Below, in pieces: positions 15,671 through 23,887 of a DNA stretch of 35,944 nt. Both the position numbers and the translations under genes were made by a program. The notes below the pieces were generated by a model that searched no databases, had not been told where the DNA came from, and saw only the letters and a program-made list of their open reading frames with translations. Each line of letters opens with the position of its first letter. The stretch's first letter is position 1. This DNA comes from an uncultured Eubacteriales bacterium (GTDB lineage: Bacteria; Bacillota; Clostridia; Christensenellales; CAG-138). Location: positions 1-35,944 of the forward strand of contig CACXMS010000019.1 in NCBI GenBank assembly GCA_902768795.1. The letters are read 5' to 3'.

Positions 15671-16591
15671 ATGAACATACAGTATTATCGCAGCTTTATC
15701 GGGATCGTCGAGGCGGGGAGCTTTTCGGAAGCTTCGCGCCGGTGCGGCGTCGCGCAGCCCGCGCTCAGCAATCAGGTAAAATCGCTGGAGGATCGGTTCA
15801 AGGCGCGCCTTTTGAAGCGCGGCAGCGGCACACACGGCCTGGAACTGACCGAAGCGGGGCGCGTTTTGTATGAAACCGCAAAGCGTATCTGCGCCGCCGA
15901 GGACGAAGCCCTGCGGGAGATCGCCGGCATGCGGGAAGACGGAGCGGAAGGGCTGCGGATCGGCTTTTTTGAAACGGCGGGCGCGGATGTCCGGCTGGCG
16001 CTGGAAAAGCGGTTCGCGCTGCAGTATCCCGAAACGAAGCTCGCCCGGACCGTTGCCGACAGAGAAACGCTGTTTGAACTGCTGCGGACGGGATCGGTCG
16101 ACGGCGTTGTCTGCGAGCCGTGCGAGGCGGATCCGACGCTGTTCACATGCGTATTGAACCGGGCGAACGCCGTGGTTGCCTGCTATCGGAGCGGCGCGTT
16201 TTTTGCGGGCAATCGCATGGAGGAAATCCCGCTCGGCGAGCTTGCAAAGTTTCCGCTGTGCGTGCCGCGGGAAAAGCTTGCCGAATATCGCGCCGCATTC
16301 CGGGCGGAAGGCGCAATGCTCACGCCGCGATATCTTTTGCCGGATCAGAACGCCTGCCTTGCAGCGGCCGGTGCGGGACAGGCCGTTGCGCTCGTTCCCG
16401 AGCTGCTGATCGGAAAGGATATGTCGGCCAAGCGGATCGCGGGGAATGCGCTCGGCGGATCGGCGCTTGCGCTGTATACGCAGAACAAAGAGATCGGTTC
16501 GTATGCGCTGCGGCGCATAACGGCCGTTCTGGAGAACGGAAAGCAGCAGGACGCAGTCCGGGAGGAAAGAGAAGGAGACCAGCAGAAATGA
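15671..16591 (+). CDS. LysR family transcriptional regulator
   Basis: A 306-residue regulator. The N-terminal winged helix-turn-helix (about residues 1-60) shows the typical 'FIGIVEAGSFSEASRRCGVAQPALSNQVKSLE' layout, followed by the linker helix and a periplasmic-binding-protein-like effector domain (about 90-295). The effector is unknown. I chose ATG 15671, preceded by GAGGG, rather than 15650. The gene overlaps the following cyclophilin by ATGA, an unusual pairing because LysR genes usually diverge from their targets. Here the divergent neighbour is the dcw operon, so control of either is possible. The C-terminus is very charged (about the last 12 residues). Confidence 0.88.
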   Translation: MNIQYYRSFIGIVEAGSFSEASRRCGVAQPALSNQVKSLEDRFKARLLKRGSGTHGLELTEAGRVLYETAKRICAAEDEALREIAGMREDGAEGLRIGFFETAGADVRLALEKRFALQYPETKLARTVADRETLFELLRTGSVDGVVCEPCEADPTLFTCVLNRANAVVACYRSGAFFAGNRMEEIPLGELAKFPLCVPREKLAEYRAAFRAEGAMLTPRYLLPDQNACLAAAGAGQAVALVPELLIGKDMSAKRIAGNALGGSALALYTQNKEIGSYALRRITAVLENGKQQDAVREEREGDQQK

Positions 16592-17517
16592 AACGGATCG
16601 GATGGATTGCACTTGCCGCTTTGCTGATGTTTGCCGGCTGTGCAAAAACGAACGATACAGCAACGGAGGAAACAGAAATGCCGAAACAAAACGGAATTGA
16701 CGGAACGTATGTCTATGCGCCGGCCGGTACGGGCGGCGTTTACGGGGAGTATGTGATCGACACGGAGGCGGGCAAGCTGACCGTCAACGAGGTCAACATT
16801 TTCGATGAACCGTACCGGAAGGACGGCGTCATCGTGGAAACGCTGGAAGCGGACGGCGCGTACTGGAAATCGGAAGACGGCGTACTGTACAGCAAAGGCG
16901 CAAACGGATCGCTGGCCGTCAACGGCGGCAGGGTCACGCTGCAACGCGTGATTGAACCGAAAGCGGCCCAAAAGGATCTGAAGAACCCGATTGCAACGGT
17001 CACGATGGCGGACGGCAAGACGATGACGCTCGAGCTGTATCCGTCGATCGCGCCGACGTCGGTCGCCAACTTCGTTACGCTTGCGAACAGCGGGTTTTAT
17101 GACGGGCTGAAGTTCCATCGCATCTATGCCGGATTCATGATTCAGGGCGGATGCCCCAAAGGGAACGGCACCGGCGATCCCGGTTATTCGATCCGCGGTG
17201 AGTTTGCGGCGAACGGATTTGTGCAGAACAATCTGTCCCACAAGCGCGGCGTGATTTCGATGGCGCGCAGCTCGGCGTACGATTCGGCGGGCAGCCAGTT
17301 CTTCATCATGCACAAGGATACCGCTTCGCTGAACGCGCAGTACGCGGCGTTCGGCATGATGATCGACGGGTTCGATACGCTCGACGCGATCGCCGCGACG
17401 CCGGTTACCGCGGGTGCGAACGGTGAAAAATCGCAGCCGCTCGAGGACGTCGTGATCGCTTCGATCCGCGTGGAAACGTTCGGCGCCGATTACAGCAATT
17501 TCGAAAAGATAAATTAA
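16588..17517 (+). CDS. Lipoprotein cyclophilin-type peptidyl-prolyl isomerase
   Basis: A 309-residue exported protein. A lipoprotein signal peptide ends in the lipobox FAGC (Cys about 19), so it should be anchored on the outer face of the membrane. Residues about 30-125 are a variable beta-rich domain that I do not recognise. A cyclophilin domain fills about 130-300, with 'FHRIYAGFMIQGG' and 'GSQFFIMH' as substrate-site segments. It would catalyse cis-trans prolyl isomerisation in exported proteins. The active-site Trp and His of human CypA are not conserved, as is common in small bacterial cyclophilins. The start overlaps the LysR stop, and a strong terminator follows. Confidence 0.88.
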   Translation: MKRIGWIALAALLMFAGCAKTNDTATEETEMPKQNGIDGTYVYAPAGTGGVYGEYVIDTEAGKLTVNEVNIFDEPYRKDGVIVETLEADGAYWKSEDGVLYSKGANGSLAVNGGRVTLQRVIEPKAAQKDLKNPIATVTMADGKTMTLELYPSIAPTSVANFVTLANSGFYDGLKFHRIYAGFMIQGGCPKGNGTGDPGYSIRGEFAANGFVQNNLSHKRGVISMARSSAYDSAGSQFFIMHKDTASLNAQYAAFGMMIDGFDTLDAIAATPVTAGANGEKSQPLEDVVIASIRVETFGADYSNFEKIN

Positions 17518-17533
17518 ACACATTTTGAAAAAC

Positions 17534-17575
17534 GGAGTTGTAAGGGAGTGCGGTTCCTTTACAACTCCATTTTTA
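17534..17575 (+). terminator. Terminator after the cyclophilin gene
   Basis: Arms 17534-17547 and 17555-17568 pair over 14 bp with one G-T wobble, and a run of five T follows. Confidence 0.85.
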
Positions 17576-17654
17576 TAAACTGCCGCTTTGCACTGAAGTA
17601 TCGAAACAGGTTCTTTCGAATTGTGACAACATTGGAAAACCGCAGGCGGGGGAC

Positions 17655-17684
17655 TTGCTTTTTTGAAACGGAAGCGGTACACTA
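17655..17684 (+). promoter_or_regulatory. Probable htpG promoter
   Basis: TTGCTT (17655-17660), an 18-bp spacer and TACACT (17679-17684). The same hexamers occur upstream of alr with 17-bp spacing. The CIRCE element begins 4 bp downstream, placing the operator on the expected transcription start. Confidence 0.55.
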
Positions 17685-17687
17685 CGG

Positions 17688-17714
17688 TTGGCACTCGGAA
17701 GAGGAGAGTGCCAA
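17688..17714 (+). promoter_or_regulatory. CIRCE operator (HrcA binding site)
   Basis: TTGGCACTC, exactly nine spacer bases, then GAGTGCCAA. The published CIRCE consensus is TTAGCACTC-N9-GAGTGCTAA; one symmetric base pair differs and the palindrome stays perfect. It lies 24 bp before the htpG start, in the 5' leader, the usual location for HrcA repression. Confidence 0.88.
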
Positions 17715-17738
17715 ATGATTTGTATAAGAGGTACCGTC

Positions 17739-19607
17739 ATGGCAAAGAAACAATTCAAAACCGAATCCAAACGTCTTTTGGATCTGATGATCAATTCCAT
17801 TTATACACACCGCGAGATTTTCCTGCGCGAGCTGATTTCCAATGCGTCCGACGCGATCGACAAGCGGTATTACGCGGCAATGCAGGCGGGGAACACGGGA
17901 ATCAACCGGGATGAATACGAGATCCGTCTGGAGCCGAACGAGGCGCAGCGCACGCTGACCGTAACCGACGACGGCTGCGGCATGACGGCGGCGGAGCTGG
18001 AATCGAACCTCGGCACGATCGCCAAGAGCGGCACGCGCGCGTTTGCGGAGCAGATGGAAAAGACGGACGATGTGAACGTAATCGGTCAGTTCGGCGTCGG
18101 ATTCTATTCGGCGTTCATGGTTGCCGACAAGGTGACCGTCTATTCCCATAAGGAAGGGGAGGAAGCCGCGGTCTGGGAATCGTCCGGCGAGGACGGCTAT
18201 ACGGTCGGGCCGTGCGATTATGCGCCGGTCGGCACAAAGATCGTGCTGCATCTGAAGCCCAACGGCGAGGAAGCGAACTACGATGAATTTCTGCAGGATT
18301 ACCGTCTGACCTCGCTGGTCAGGAAATACAGCGACTACATCCGCTATCCGATCCGCATGCAGGTCGGCCGGCAGCAGAAGAAGGAAGGGACGGAGGACGA
18401 GTACGAAACCGTTTATGAGGATCAGACGCTGAACAGCCGCGTTCCGCTGTGGAGCAAAAACAAGAACGAGATCACCAAGGACGAGTACAATGCGTTCTAC
18501 CGCGATACGTTCTATGATTTTGAGGAGCCCGCGAGCGTTTTGCACATCCGGACGGAGGGCATGCTGTCCTATACGGCGCTGCTGTATCTGCCGAAAAAGC
18601 CGCCGTTCGATTTTCAGACGAAGGGCTTCAAGCGCGGTCTGAAGCTGTATGCGAACGGCGTCATGATCATGGAATCGTGCGAGGAGCTTTTGCCCGAATA
18701 CTTCGGCTTTGTGAAGGGACTTGTCGATTCGCCGGATCTTTCGCTGAATATTTCGAGAGAAATGCTCCAGCATGACCGGCAGCTTTCCGCAATTGCGAAC
18801 AATCTGAAGAAGAAGATCCAGCAGGAGCTGCTTCGGATGCAGAAGGACGAGCGGGATGCGTATGTCGAATTCTTCCGCGCGTTCGGGCGCACGCTGAAGT
18901 TCGGCGTTTACGATAATTACGGCGTAAACGCAGACTTCTTGAAGGATACGCTGCTGTTCCACTCGCGCGCTTTGGACAAGGAGATCACGCTGAAGGAATA
19001 TGTCGCGGCGATGCCGGAGGAGCAGAAGAGTATCTTCTACGCCGCCGGGGACAGTCTTTCACAGGTTTTGAAGCTTCCGCAGACCGAAAAGGTCGCCGAA
19101 AAGGGATACGATATCCTGTGCCTGACCGAGGACATCGACGAATTTGCGCTTCGGATCCTGCGGGAGTACGAGGGCAAGCCGTTCGCGTCGGTATCCGATC
19201 CGTCGCTGGATCTTGCAACCGACGACGAAAAGAAGGCGATGGAGGAAAAGAAGGCCGAAAGCAAGGAGCTGCTGGAACGCGTCAAAGCAGCGCTCGGCGA
19301 CAAGGTTGCCGAGGTCGGGCTCACGGATCGGCTCAAATCCGCGATCGCCTGCCTGACCGGGGAAGAGGGAATGTCGGTTGAAATGTATAAGGTTCTGCGG
19401 CAGATGCCGAACGGCGAAACCGTCCCGATGACGTTTCGCCTCGAACTGAATCCGGACCACCCGCTGTTTGCAAAGCTTTCGGAGCTTGACGAGGAAACGC
19501 TCAAGTCCTATGCCGAACTGATTTTCGCACAGGCCAAGCTGATGGCGGGGCTCCCGCTCGACGATCCCGCCGCGTTCTCCGAAGCCGTTTGCAAATTGAT
19601 GGAATAA
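17739..19607 (+). CDS. htpG: Molecular chaperone HtpG (Hsp90)
   Basis: A 622-residue bacterial Hsp90, an ATP-driven dimeric cytoplasmic chaperone. The N-terminal GHKL ATPase shows 'ELISNASDAIDK' (Asn35), DDGCGM (77-82) and 'GQFGVGFYSAFMVAD' (116-130). The middle domain has 'LYLPKKPPFD' and 'LNISREMLQHD', and the C-terminal dimerisation domain runs from about 500. ATG 17739 follows GAGG; the upstream in-frame start at 17688 falls inside the CIRCE element and is rejected. The gene stands alone between terminators and should be heat-inducible through HrcA, unlike B. subtilis htpG, which is not in the CIRCE regulon. Confidence 0.95.
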   Translation: MAKKQFKTESKRLLDLMINSIYTHREIFLRELISNASDAIDKRYYAAMQAGNTGINRDEYEIRLEPNEAQRTLTVTDDGCGMTAAELESNLGTIAKSGTRAFAEQMEKTDDVNVIGQFGVGFYSAFMVADKVTVYSHKEGEEAAVWESSGEDGYTVGPCDYAPVGTKIVLHLKPNGEEANYDEFLQDYRLTSLVRKYSDYIRYPIRMQVGRQQKKEGTEDEYETVYEDQTLNSRVPLWSKNKNEITKDEYNAFYRDTFYDFEEPASVLHIRTEGMLSYTALLYLPKKPPFDFQTKGFKRGLKLYANGVMIMESCEELLPEYFGFVKGLVDSPDLSLNISREMLQHDRQLSAIANNLKKKIQQELLRMQKDERDAYVEFFRAFGRTLKFGVYDNYGVNADFLKDTLLFHSRALDKEITLKEYVAAMPEEQKSIFYAAGDSLSQVLKLPQTEKVAEKGYDILCLTEDIDEFALRILREYEGKPFASVSDPSLDLATDDEKKAMEEKKAESKELLERVKAALGDKVAEVGLTDRLKSAIACLTGEEGMSVEMYKVLRQMPNGETVPMTFRLELNPDHPLFAKLSELDEETLKSYAELIFAQAKLMAGLPLDDPAAFSEAVCKLME

Positions 19608-19629
19608 CTCTATAAATAAAGAAGAAAAG

Positions 19630-19660
19630 CCCGCTCAAACCTCAAAACGGTTTGAACGGG
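19630..19660. terminator. Bidirectional terminator between htpG and alr
   Basis: An 11-bp stem with one C-A mismatch (19630-19640 with 19650-19660). A-rich sequence is on the left and T-rich on the right. It serves the convergent htpG and alr genes. Confidence 0.7.
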
Positions 19661-19666
19661 TCTTGT

Positions 19667-20776
19667 TTATTTTTCATAGACTCTTTCCACGCGTCCCGTG
19701 AGCGCGGTCGTCAGCGCGCAGCCCTCGTTTGCGCCGGCAAGCAGCGCCTGCGCCTGCCCCGAAAGGAACGCGCCCGTTTCATCAAAGCCCAGCAGCGTCG
19801 CCGTATCGCCGGGGGAAACGCCGAGGCCGGTCACGTCCGCAAGCGTCTGATCCATAAAGCAAACGAGCATCGGGCAGCGTTTTCCGTGCAGCAGCACGGG
19901 CAGATTTCGCTCCGCCATGCGCGGATCCAGACCGTCGCCGTATCCGATTCCCAGAACGGCGATCTCGGCGTCGCGCGCCAGCGTGATTCCGTCGCCGTAT
20001 CCGAGCCGTTCTCCCGCTTTGCGGCTGCGAACGTCAAGCACGACCGCCTGCAGTGTCGCAGCTTCGCGGATACTTCCGTCCGTACTGCCCGGCGCGTCCC
20101 AGGCGAGCCGCCGCCCGAGCCGCGCCGCGTCAAGCGCGTATTGCGGATACCGCTCGCTGGCCGCCGAATCGCAGATGTGCCGGAACGGGATCCGAATGCC
20201 CGACGCTTCGAAGTCGGCGCATGCTTCCAGGAAGGATGCGTACTGCTTTTTGCACAGCGCTGCGTCATCCGTGTTCGCAAAGTGCGAATACGCGCCCGTC
20301 ACGCGGACCCGCTCTGCCCGGGACAGAGCTTCGGTCATTGCATAAAAATCCGTTTTTTCCAGACCGATCCGATGCAGCCCCGTATCGAATTTCAAATGGA
20401 TGCACGCTGTTTTTCCGAGCAGCTTTGCCGCCCGGTCGATCGCTTCCGCGTCCGAAACGCGTCCGGCGGTCAGGGTCAGGTTTGCGGATACGGCGGCCTC
20501 GATCTGCGCGGGCAGCGCTTCGCCGAGGATGAGGATATCTTTTTGAATGCCGCTTTCCCGCAAAAGCAATCCTTCCTTTACCTGTGCGACCGCGAAACAG
20601 GCAACTTCGGGCAGCGTTTCCATCGCTTTTGCCAAAGGAACGAGTCCGAGCCCGTAGGCGTCCGCCTTCAGAACCGGGATGATCGCCGCGGCGCCGAGCC
20701 GGTCGGAACATGTCCGGATATTCTGCCGGACTGCGGAGAGATTGATTTTGAGCACAGCATTTGAAATCGGCTGCAT
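19667..20776 (-). CDS. alr: Alanine racemase
   Basis: Converts L-Ala to D-Ala for peptidoglycan, a PLP enzyme of the cytoplasm. The 369-residue protein has the PLP lysine in 'VLKADAYGLG' (Lys37), 'HLKFDTGLHRIGL', 'GAYSHFANTDD', and the catalytic Tyr in 'GIGYGDGLDP' (Tyr279), followed by the 'MDQTLADVTG' segment of the partner active site. It lies alone, between a bidirectional terminator and its own promoter. The start at 20776 follows AGGGG; a longer frame to 20962 has no family similarity and covers the promoter region. Confidence 0.94.
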   Translation of the reverse strand: MQPISNAVLKINLSAVRQNIRTCSDRLGAAAIIPVLKADAYGLGLVPLAKAMETLPEVACFAVAQVKEGLLLRESGIQKDILILGEALPAQIEAAVSANLTLTAGRVSDAEAIDRAAKLLGKTACIHLKFDTGLHRIGLEKTDFYAMTEALSRAERVRVTGAYSHFANTDDAALCKKQYASFLEACADFEASGIRIPFRHICDSAASERYPQYALDAARLGRRLAWDAPGSTDGSIREAATLQAVVLDVRSRKAGERLGYGDGITLARDAEIAVLGIGYGDGLDPRMAERNLPVLLHGKRCPMLVCFMDQTLADVTGLGVSPGDTATLLGFDETGAFLSGQAQALLAGANEGCALTTALTGRVERVYEK

Positions 20777-20807
20777 CCTGTTCGCCCCTTTGCGTTCTGA
20801 TATGCAT

Positions 20808-20836
20808 AGTGTAGCGCATAATCTGCATAAAAGCAA
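20808..20836 (-). promoter_or_regulatory. Sigma-A promoter of alr
   Basis: On the minus strand: TTGCTT, a 17-bp spacer and TACACT (plus positions 20831-20836 and 20808-20813), 32 bp before the alr start. Confidence 0.6.
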
Positions 20837-20897
20837 CAGAAAATCGTGTCCAAACGTAAATAATAAATAAAAATACAGAAAATTTGAATATCTATGA

Positions 20898-20926
20898 TTG
20901 ACAAATGAGGTGGGAGGCGCTATACT
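20898..20926 (+). promoter_or_regulatory. Strong sigma-A promoter of the amino acid ABC operon
   Basis: A perfect TTGACA (20898-20903), a 17-bp spacer and TATACT (20921-20926). An AT-rich stretch upstream (about 20855-20895) resembles an UP element. The operon start is 36 bp downstream. Confidence 0.85.
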
Positions 20927-20961
20927 CGGGACAATTCCAAGGAAAGAAGGATATTGCTGCA

Positions 20962-21750
20962 ATGAAAAAACTGATTATTTTATGGATGGCGGTGCTGCTG
21001 TGCGTATCGGCGGTGGCCTGCACGGCGGGTGCTTCCGCGAAGGAGAAAATCACGTTTGCGACGAGCGCGGACTATCCGCCGTTTGAATTCATCGTGCTCG
21101 ATGAAAACAATGAACAAAAGTATGTCGGCATCGACGTATCGGTTGCAAGCGTAATTGCGGATGATCTCGGCAAAGAGCTGAGCGTTATGAACATGGATTT
21201 CGACAGTCTGATGGCGGCGCTCCAGAAGGGCGATGCGGATTTCGTTCTCGCGGCGATTGAAAAGACGCCGGAACGTCTCGAAGCCGCCGACTTCTCCGAT
21301 CCGTACTATACGGACCTCCCGCCGATGGTACTTGTCAAAGCGGATAAGGCAGCGGAGTTCAACGATGCCGCAACGTCGTTCGAGGGCAAATCTGTCGGCG
21401 CGCAGACCGGCACGACCAAGGCGGAGATTGTTACGAACGATCTTACCGGCGCGAATCTTGTGGCGCTGACTTCGGTAAACGATCTTGTGAACCAGCTGGT
21501 GTATGACAAAATCGACGCAGTCGTTCTCGACGGCGCGGTAGCGCTCCAGTACGCGCAGAGCAATGATTCGCTTGCTGTTGCGGAAGTTTCGCTCGGCGAA
21601 GCGTATCCGTACTGTGTCGCGGTGCAGAAGGGCGATCCGAGGAACCTGCTCCCGTCGATCAACGCGACGATTGCAAAGCTGCTCTCGGAGGATAAGATTA
21701 CGGCGTTTGCGGCCGAGGCCGACGCGATCTCCGACCAGGCGATCGAATGA
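20962..21750 (+). CDS. Amino acid ABC transporter substrate-binding lipoprotein
   Basis: A 262-residue family 3 extracellular solute-binding protein. The signal peptide has a lipobox at VACT (Cys about 20), so the protein is tethered outside the membrane. The two-lobed fold begins 'ITFATSADYPPFEF' and continues with 'YVGIDVSVASVIADDLGKEL', 'DFVLAAIEKTPER' and 'GKSVGAQTGTTKAEI', all typical of polar amino acid receptors. It should capture an amino acid and pass it to the permease encoded next; the exact ligand is not predictable. AGAAGGA precedes the ATG. First gene of a three-gene operon. Confidence 0.9.
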   Translation: MKKLIILWMAVLLCVSAVACTAGASAKEKITFATSADYPPFEFIVLDENNEQKYVGIDVSVASVIADDLGKELSVMNMDFDSLMAALQKGDADFVLAAIEKTPERLEAADFSDPYYTDLPPMVLVKADKAAEFNDAATSFEGKSVGAQTGTTKAEIVTNDLTGANLVALTSVNDLVNQLVYDKIDAVVLDGAVALQYAQSNDSLAVAEVSLGEAYPYCVAVQKGDPRNLLPSINATIAKLLSEDKITAFAAEADAISDQAIE

Positions 21751-21764
21751 TCGGATGAGACCGT

Positions 21765-22493
21765 ATGGAGTGGAATCCGTTTGAGGGGATGTCCCCTTCG
21801 AGTTTCTTCAACTTCTCGTTTCTGCCGAAGTATTTGTCGTTTTTTGTGCAGGGTGTGGAATACACCCTGCTCCTTTCGGTCGTATCGGTCGCATTTGCGG
21901 TGCTGCCCGCACTTTTGCTGGCATTGATGCGACTGAGCAAATGGAAGCCCGTCAAGTGGTTTGGCGGCGCGTATATCGCCGCGTTCCGTTCGACGCCGCT
22001 GATGGTCCAGCTCTACATTATTTATTACGGACTGTTTTCGGTAATCAAGGTACCGTCTTACACGATCTTCGGTTTTATTGATATTTCGCGGTTCATCCCC
22101 GGCGTCGTTGCGCTCGCGCTGAACAGCTCGGCCTATGTTGCGGAAATCATCCGTGCCGGGATTCTTGCGGTCGACGCGGGACAGATGGAGGCAGCGCGGT
22201 CGCTCGGCTTGTCGAAAGTCAAAAGCATGCGCCTTGTTGTTCTGCCGCAGGCGATCAAAAACATTCTGCCCGCTCTTGCGAACGAGCTTGTCACGATGGT
22301 CAAGGAGTCGTCGATCTGCTCGATCCTCGGCATGGCGGAGCTGATCTGGGGCGCCAAGACCGTTGCGAATACGACGTATAAAACGCTGTCGCCGTATGTG
22401 CTCGCCGCGTTCGTCTATTTCCTGATCAATTTCCCGGCTTCCAAGGGAATCGAAGCCATCGAAAGGAGGATGCGCCGTGGAGATCGCAGGTAA
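21765..22493 (+). CDS. Amino acid ABC transporter permease
   Basis: A 242-residue inner membrane permease of the HisM/GlnP type with about five helices. '[19 protein letters not shown]' is the characteristic N-terminal segment, and the EAA loop that docks the ATPase is at '[20 protein letters not shown]'. It forms the membrane channel, probably as a homodimer because there is only one permease gene. It lies 14 bp after the binding protein and overlaps the ATPase gene by 17 bp. Confidence 0.92.
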   Translation: MEWNPFEGMSPSSFFNFSFLPKYLSFFVQGVEYTLLLSVVSVAFAVLPALLLALMRLSKWKPVKWFGGAYIAAFRSTPLMVQLYIIYYGLFSVIKVPSYTIFGFIDISRFIPGVVALALNSSAYVAEIIRAGILAVDAGQMEAARSLGLSKVKSMRLVVLPQAIKNILPALANELVTMVKESSICSILGMAELIWGAKTVANTTYKTLSPYVLAAFVYFLINFPASKGIEAIERRMRRGDRR

Positions 22494-23223
22494 TGAAATT
22501 CTTCGCGCCGAGGGCGTTTATAAATCGTTCGACGGAAAGGTCAACGCGTTGAACGGCTGCGATCTTACCGTGAAAAAGGGAGAGGTCGTTGCGATCATCG
22601 GCCCGAGCGGGAGCGGAAAATCCACAATGCTGCGCTGTCTGAACCTTCTGGAGGTACCGACGGCGGGCAGGATCCTGTTTGAAGGCGCGGAACTGACCGG
22701 CAAGCATGTGAAGATCGACGCATACCGGCAGCGGATGGGAATGGTATTTCAGCATTTCAACCTGTTCCCACATAAAACGGTTTTGCAGAACATCATGCTT
22801 GCGCCGGTGCAGCTGAAGCGCAAAACCAAGGAGGAAGCAAAGCGGACCGCGCTGCAGCTGCTCGAGCGCATCGGGCTGGCCGACAAGGCGGATACCTATC
22901 CCAACATGCTGTCCGGCGGGCAAAAGCAGAGAATTGCGATCGTCCGGGCGCTTGCGATGGAACCGGAGGTCATGCTGTTCGACGAACCGACGAGCGCGCT
23001 CGATCCCGAAATGGTCGGAGAAGTGCTTGATCTGATGCGGCAGCTTGCCACGGAAGGAATGACAATGGTCGTTGTGACGCACGAAATGGGGTTTGCGCGG
23101 GAGGTCGCCGATCGCGTCATCTTCATGGACGAGGGAAAGATTCTCGAGGAAAACGATCCGGATGATCTGTTCGATCATCCGAAGCATCCGAGAACGCAGC
23201 TGTTCCTTTCCAAGGTGCTCTGA
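22477..23223 (+). CDS. Amino acid ABC transporter ATP-binding protein
   Basis: A 248-residue GlnQ/HisP-type ATPase that powers import. Walker A is 'GPSGSGKST', the Q-loop is in '[14 protein letters not shown]', the signature is '[11 protein letters not shown]', Walker B is '[13 protein letters not shown]', and the switch His is in 'VVVTHEMGF'. The start is GTG at 22477, set by AAGGAGG eight bases upstream, which lies inside the permease gene. It is the last gene of the operon, before a strong bidirectional hairpin. Confidence 0.94.
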   Translation: MEIAGNEILRAEGVYKSFDGKVNALNGCDLTVKKGEVVAIIGPSGSGKSTMLRCLNLLEVPTAGRILFEGAELTGKHVKIDAYRQRMGMVFQHFNLFPHKTVLQNIMLAPVQLKRKTKEEAKRTALQLLERIGLADKADTYPNMLSGGQKQRIAIVRALAMEPEVMLFDEPTSALDPEMVGEVLDLMRQLATEGMTMVVVTHEMGFAREVADRVIFMDEGKILEENDPDDLFDHPKHPRTQLFLSKVL

Positions 23224-23249
23224 TTCTCCCAAAATACGATTCCAAAAAC

Positions 23250-23282
23250 AACGGGACTGTCGCGTTTTGCGACAGTCCCGTT
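23250..23282. terminator. Bidirectional terminator after the ABC operon
   Basis: A perfect 14-bp stem (23250-23263 with 23269-23282) closes a 5-nt loop. TTT follows on the plus strand and GTTTTT on the minus strand. It separates the convergent ABC operon and the repeat-protein gene. Confidence 0.88.
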
Positions 23283-23294
23283 TGGCTTAACAAC

Positions 23295-23759
23295 TTACAG
23301 CTTGATGAACGGGCCCCATTCGTCCGCGGGCGTCGGCGTGGGCTCCGCCGTTGCGTCCGGATCGTCCGGCACAGTCGTGGGAGCGGGGGTGGACTTCGGC
23401 GTGGACGGCTCCTTGCCCCAGTTGCCTTCCGCGACGTTTCCTTCCGGTGTCTTGGGTTTGGGCTTCGGCGTCGGGGTCGGTTCCTCGGTCGGCTCGGGCG
23501 TCGGCTCCTCGGTCGGCTCTTCGGTCGGTTCGGACGTCGGTTCTTCAGTCGGCGCCTCGATCGGCTTTTCAGTCGGCTCGGCCGGCTTTTCCGTCGGTTC
23601 GGCGGTTGAATCGGTGATCAGTTCCGTTTCCGGTTCACCCGTTATCTCGACTTTCGCCGCGCAGCAGGAGCGGAGCGCGAAAATCAACAGGAGAACAAGG
23701 GCCAGAAGAACTGCAACGCCGATACAGACGCCCAAAATGATTTTTCCTTTTTTATTCAT
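23295..23759 (-). CDS. Membrane-anchored Pro/Thr/Glu-repeat protein
   Basis: A protein of about 154 residues with a short positive N-terminus, one membrane helix (about 7-29, 'IILGVCIGVAVLLALVLLLI'), two adjacent Cys, then about 100 residues dominated by repeats of PTE(E/K)P and PEPTEEPTPTP. It ends in a short unique tail, 'DEWGPFIKL'. I do not recognise a domain. Such a stretch is extended and likely spans the cell wall as a stalk or spacer. I chose ATG 23759, with AGAGGAG ten bases upstream, over 23768. The repeat makes this DNA low-complexity on both strands. It lies downstream of a deacetylase that has a similar Pro/Thr linker, from its own promoter. Confidence 0.75.
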   Translation of the reverse strand: MNKKGKIILGVCIGVAVLLALVLLLIFALRSCCAAKVEITGEPETELITDSTAEPTEKPAEPTEKPIEAPTEEPTSEPTEEPTEEPTPEPTEEPTPTPKPKPKTPEGNVAEGNWGKEPSTPKSTPAPTTVPDDPDATAEPTPTPADEWGPFIKL

Positions 23760-23813
23760 GAATTGCATTCTCCTCTGTTTCGGTTCGGCCGGACCGCCGA
23801 TTCTATTCTTACA

Positions 23814-23842
23814 ATAATACCATTTTCCGCGAAAAACGTCAA
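23814..23842 (-). promoter_or_regulatory. Sigma-A promoter of the repeat-protein gene
   Basis: On the minus strand: TTGACG, a 17-bp spacer and TATTAT (plus positions 23837-23842 and 23814-23819), 55 bp before the start. Confidence 0.75.
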
Positions 23843-23887
23843 TAGTGTTCGTTCAAAAAACAAACTGTCGCTGCGGGCAGCCCGGGT

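Noticed and set aside
17682..18962. Minus-strand open frame of about 426 codons opposite htpG
   Set aside because: Shadow of HtpG, without a ribosome site or recognisable domain.
23430..23620. Short repeated DNA that could suggest a CRISPR array or minisatellite
   Set aside because: The repeats are in-frame codons of a Pro/Thr/Glu protein with variable unit length and no spacers.
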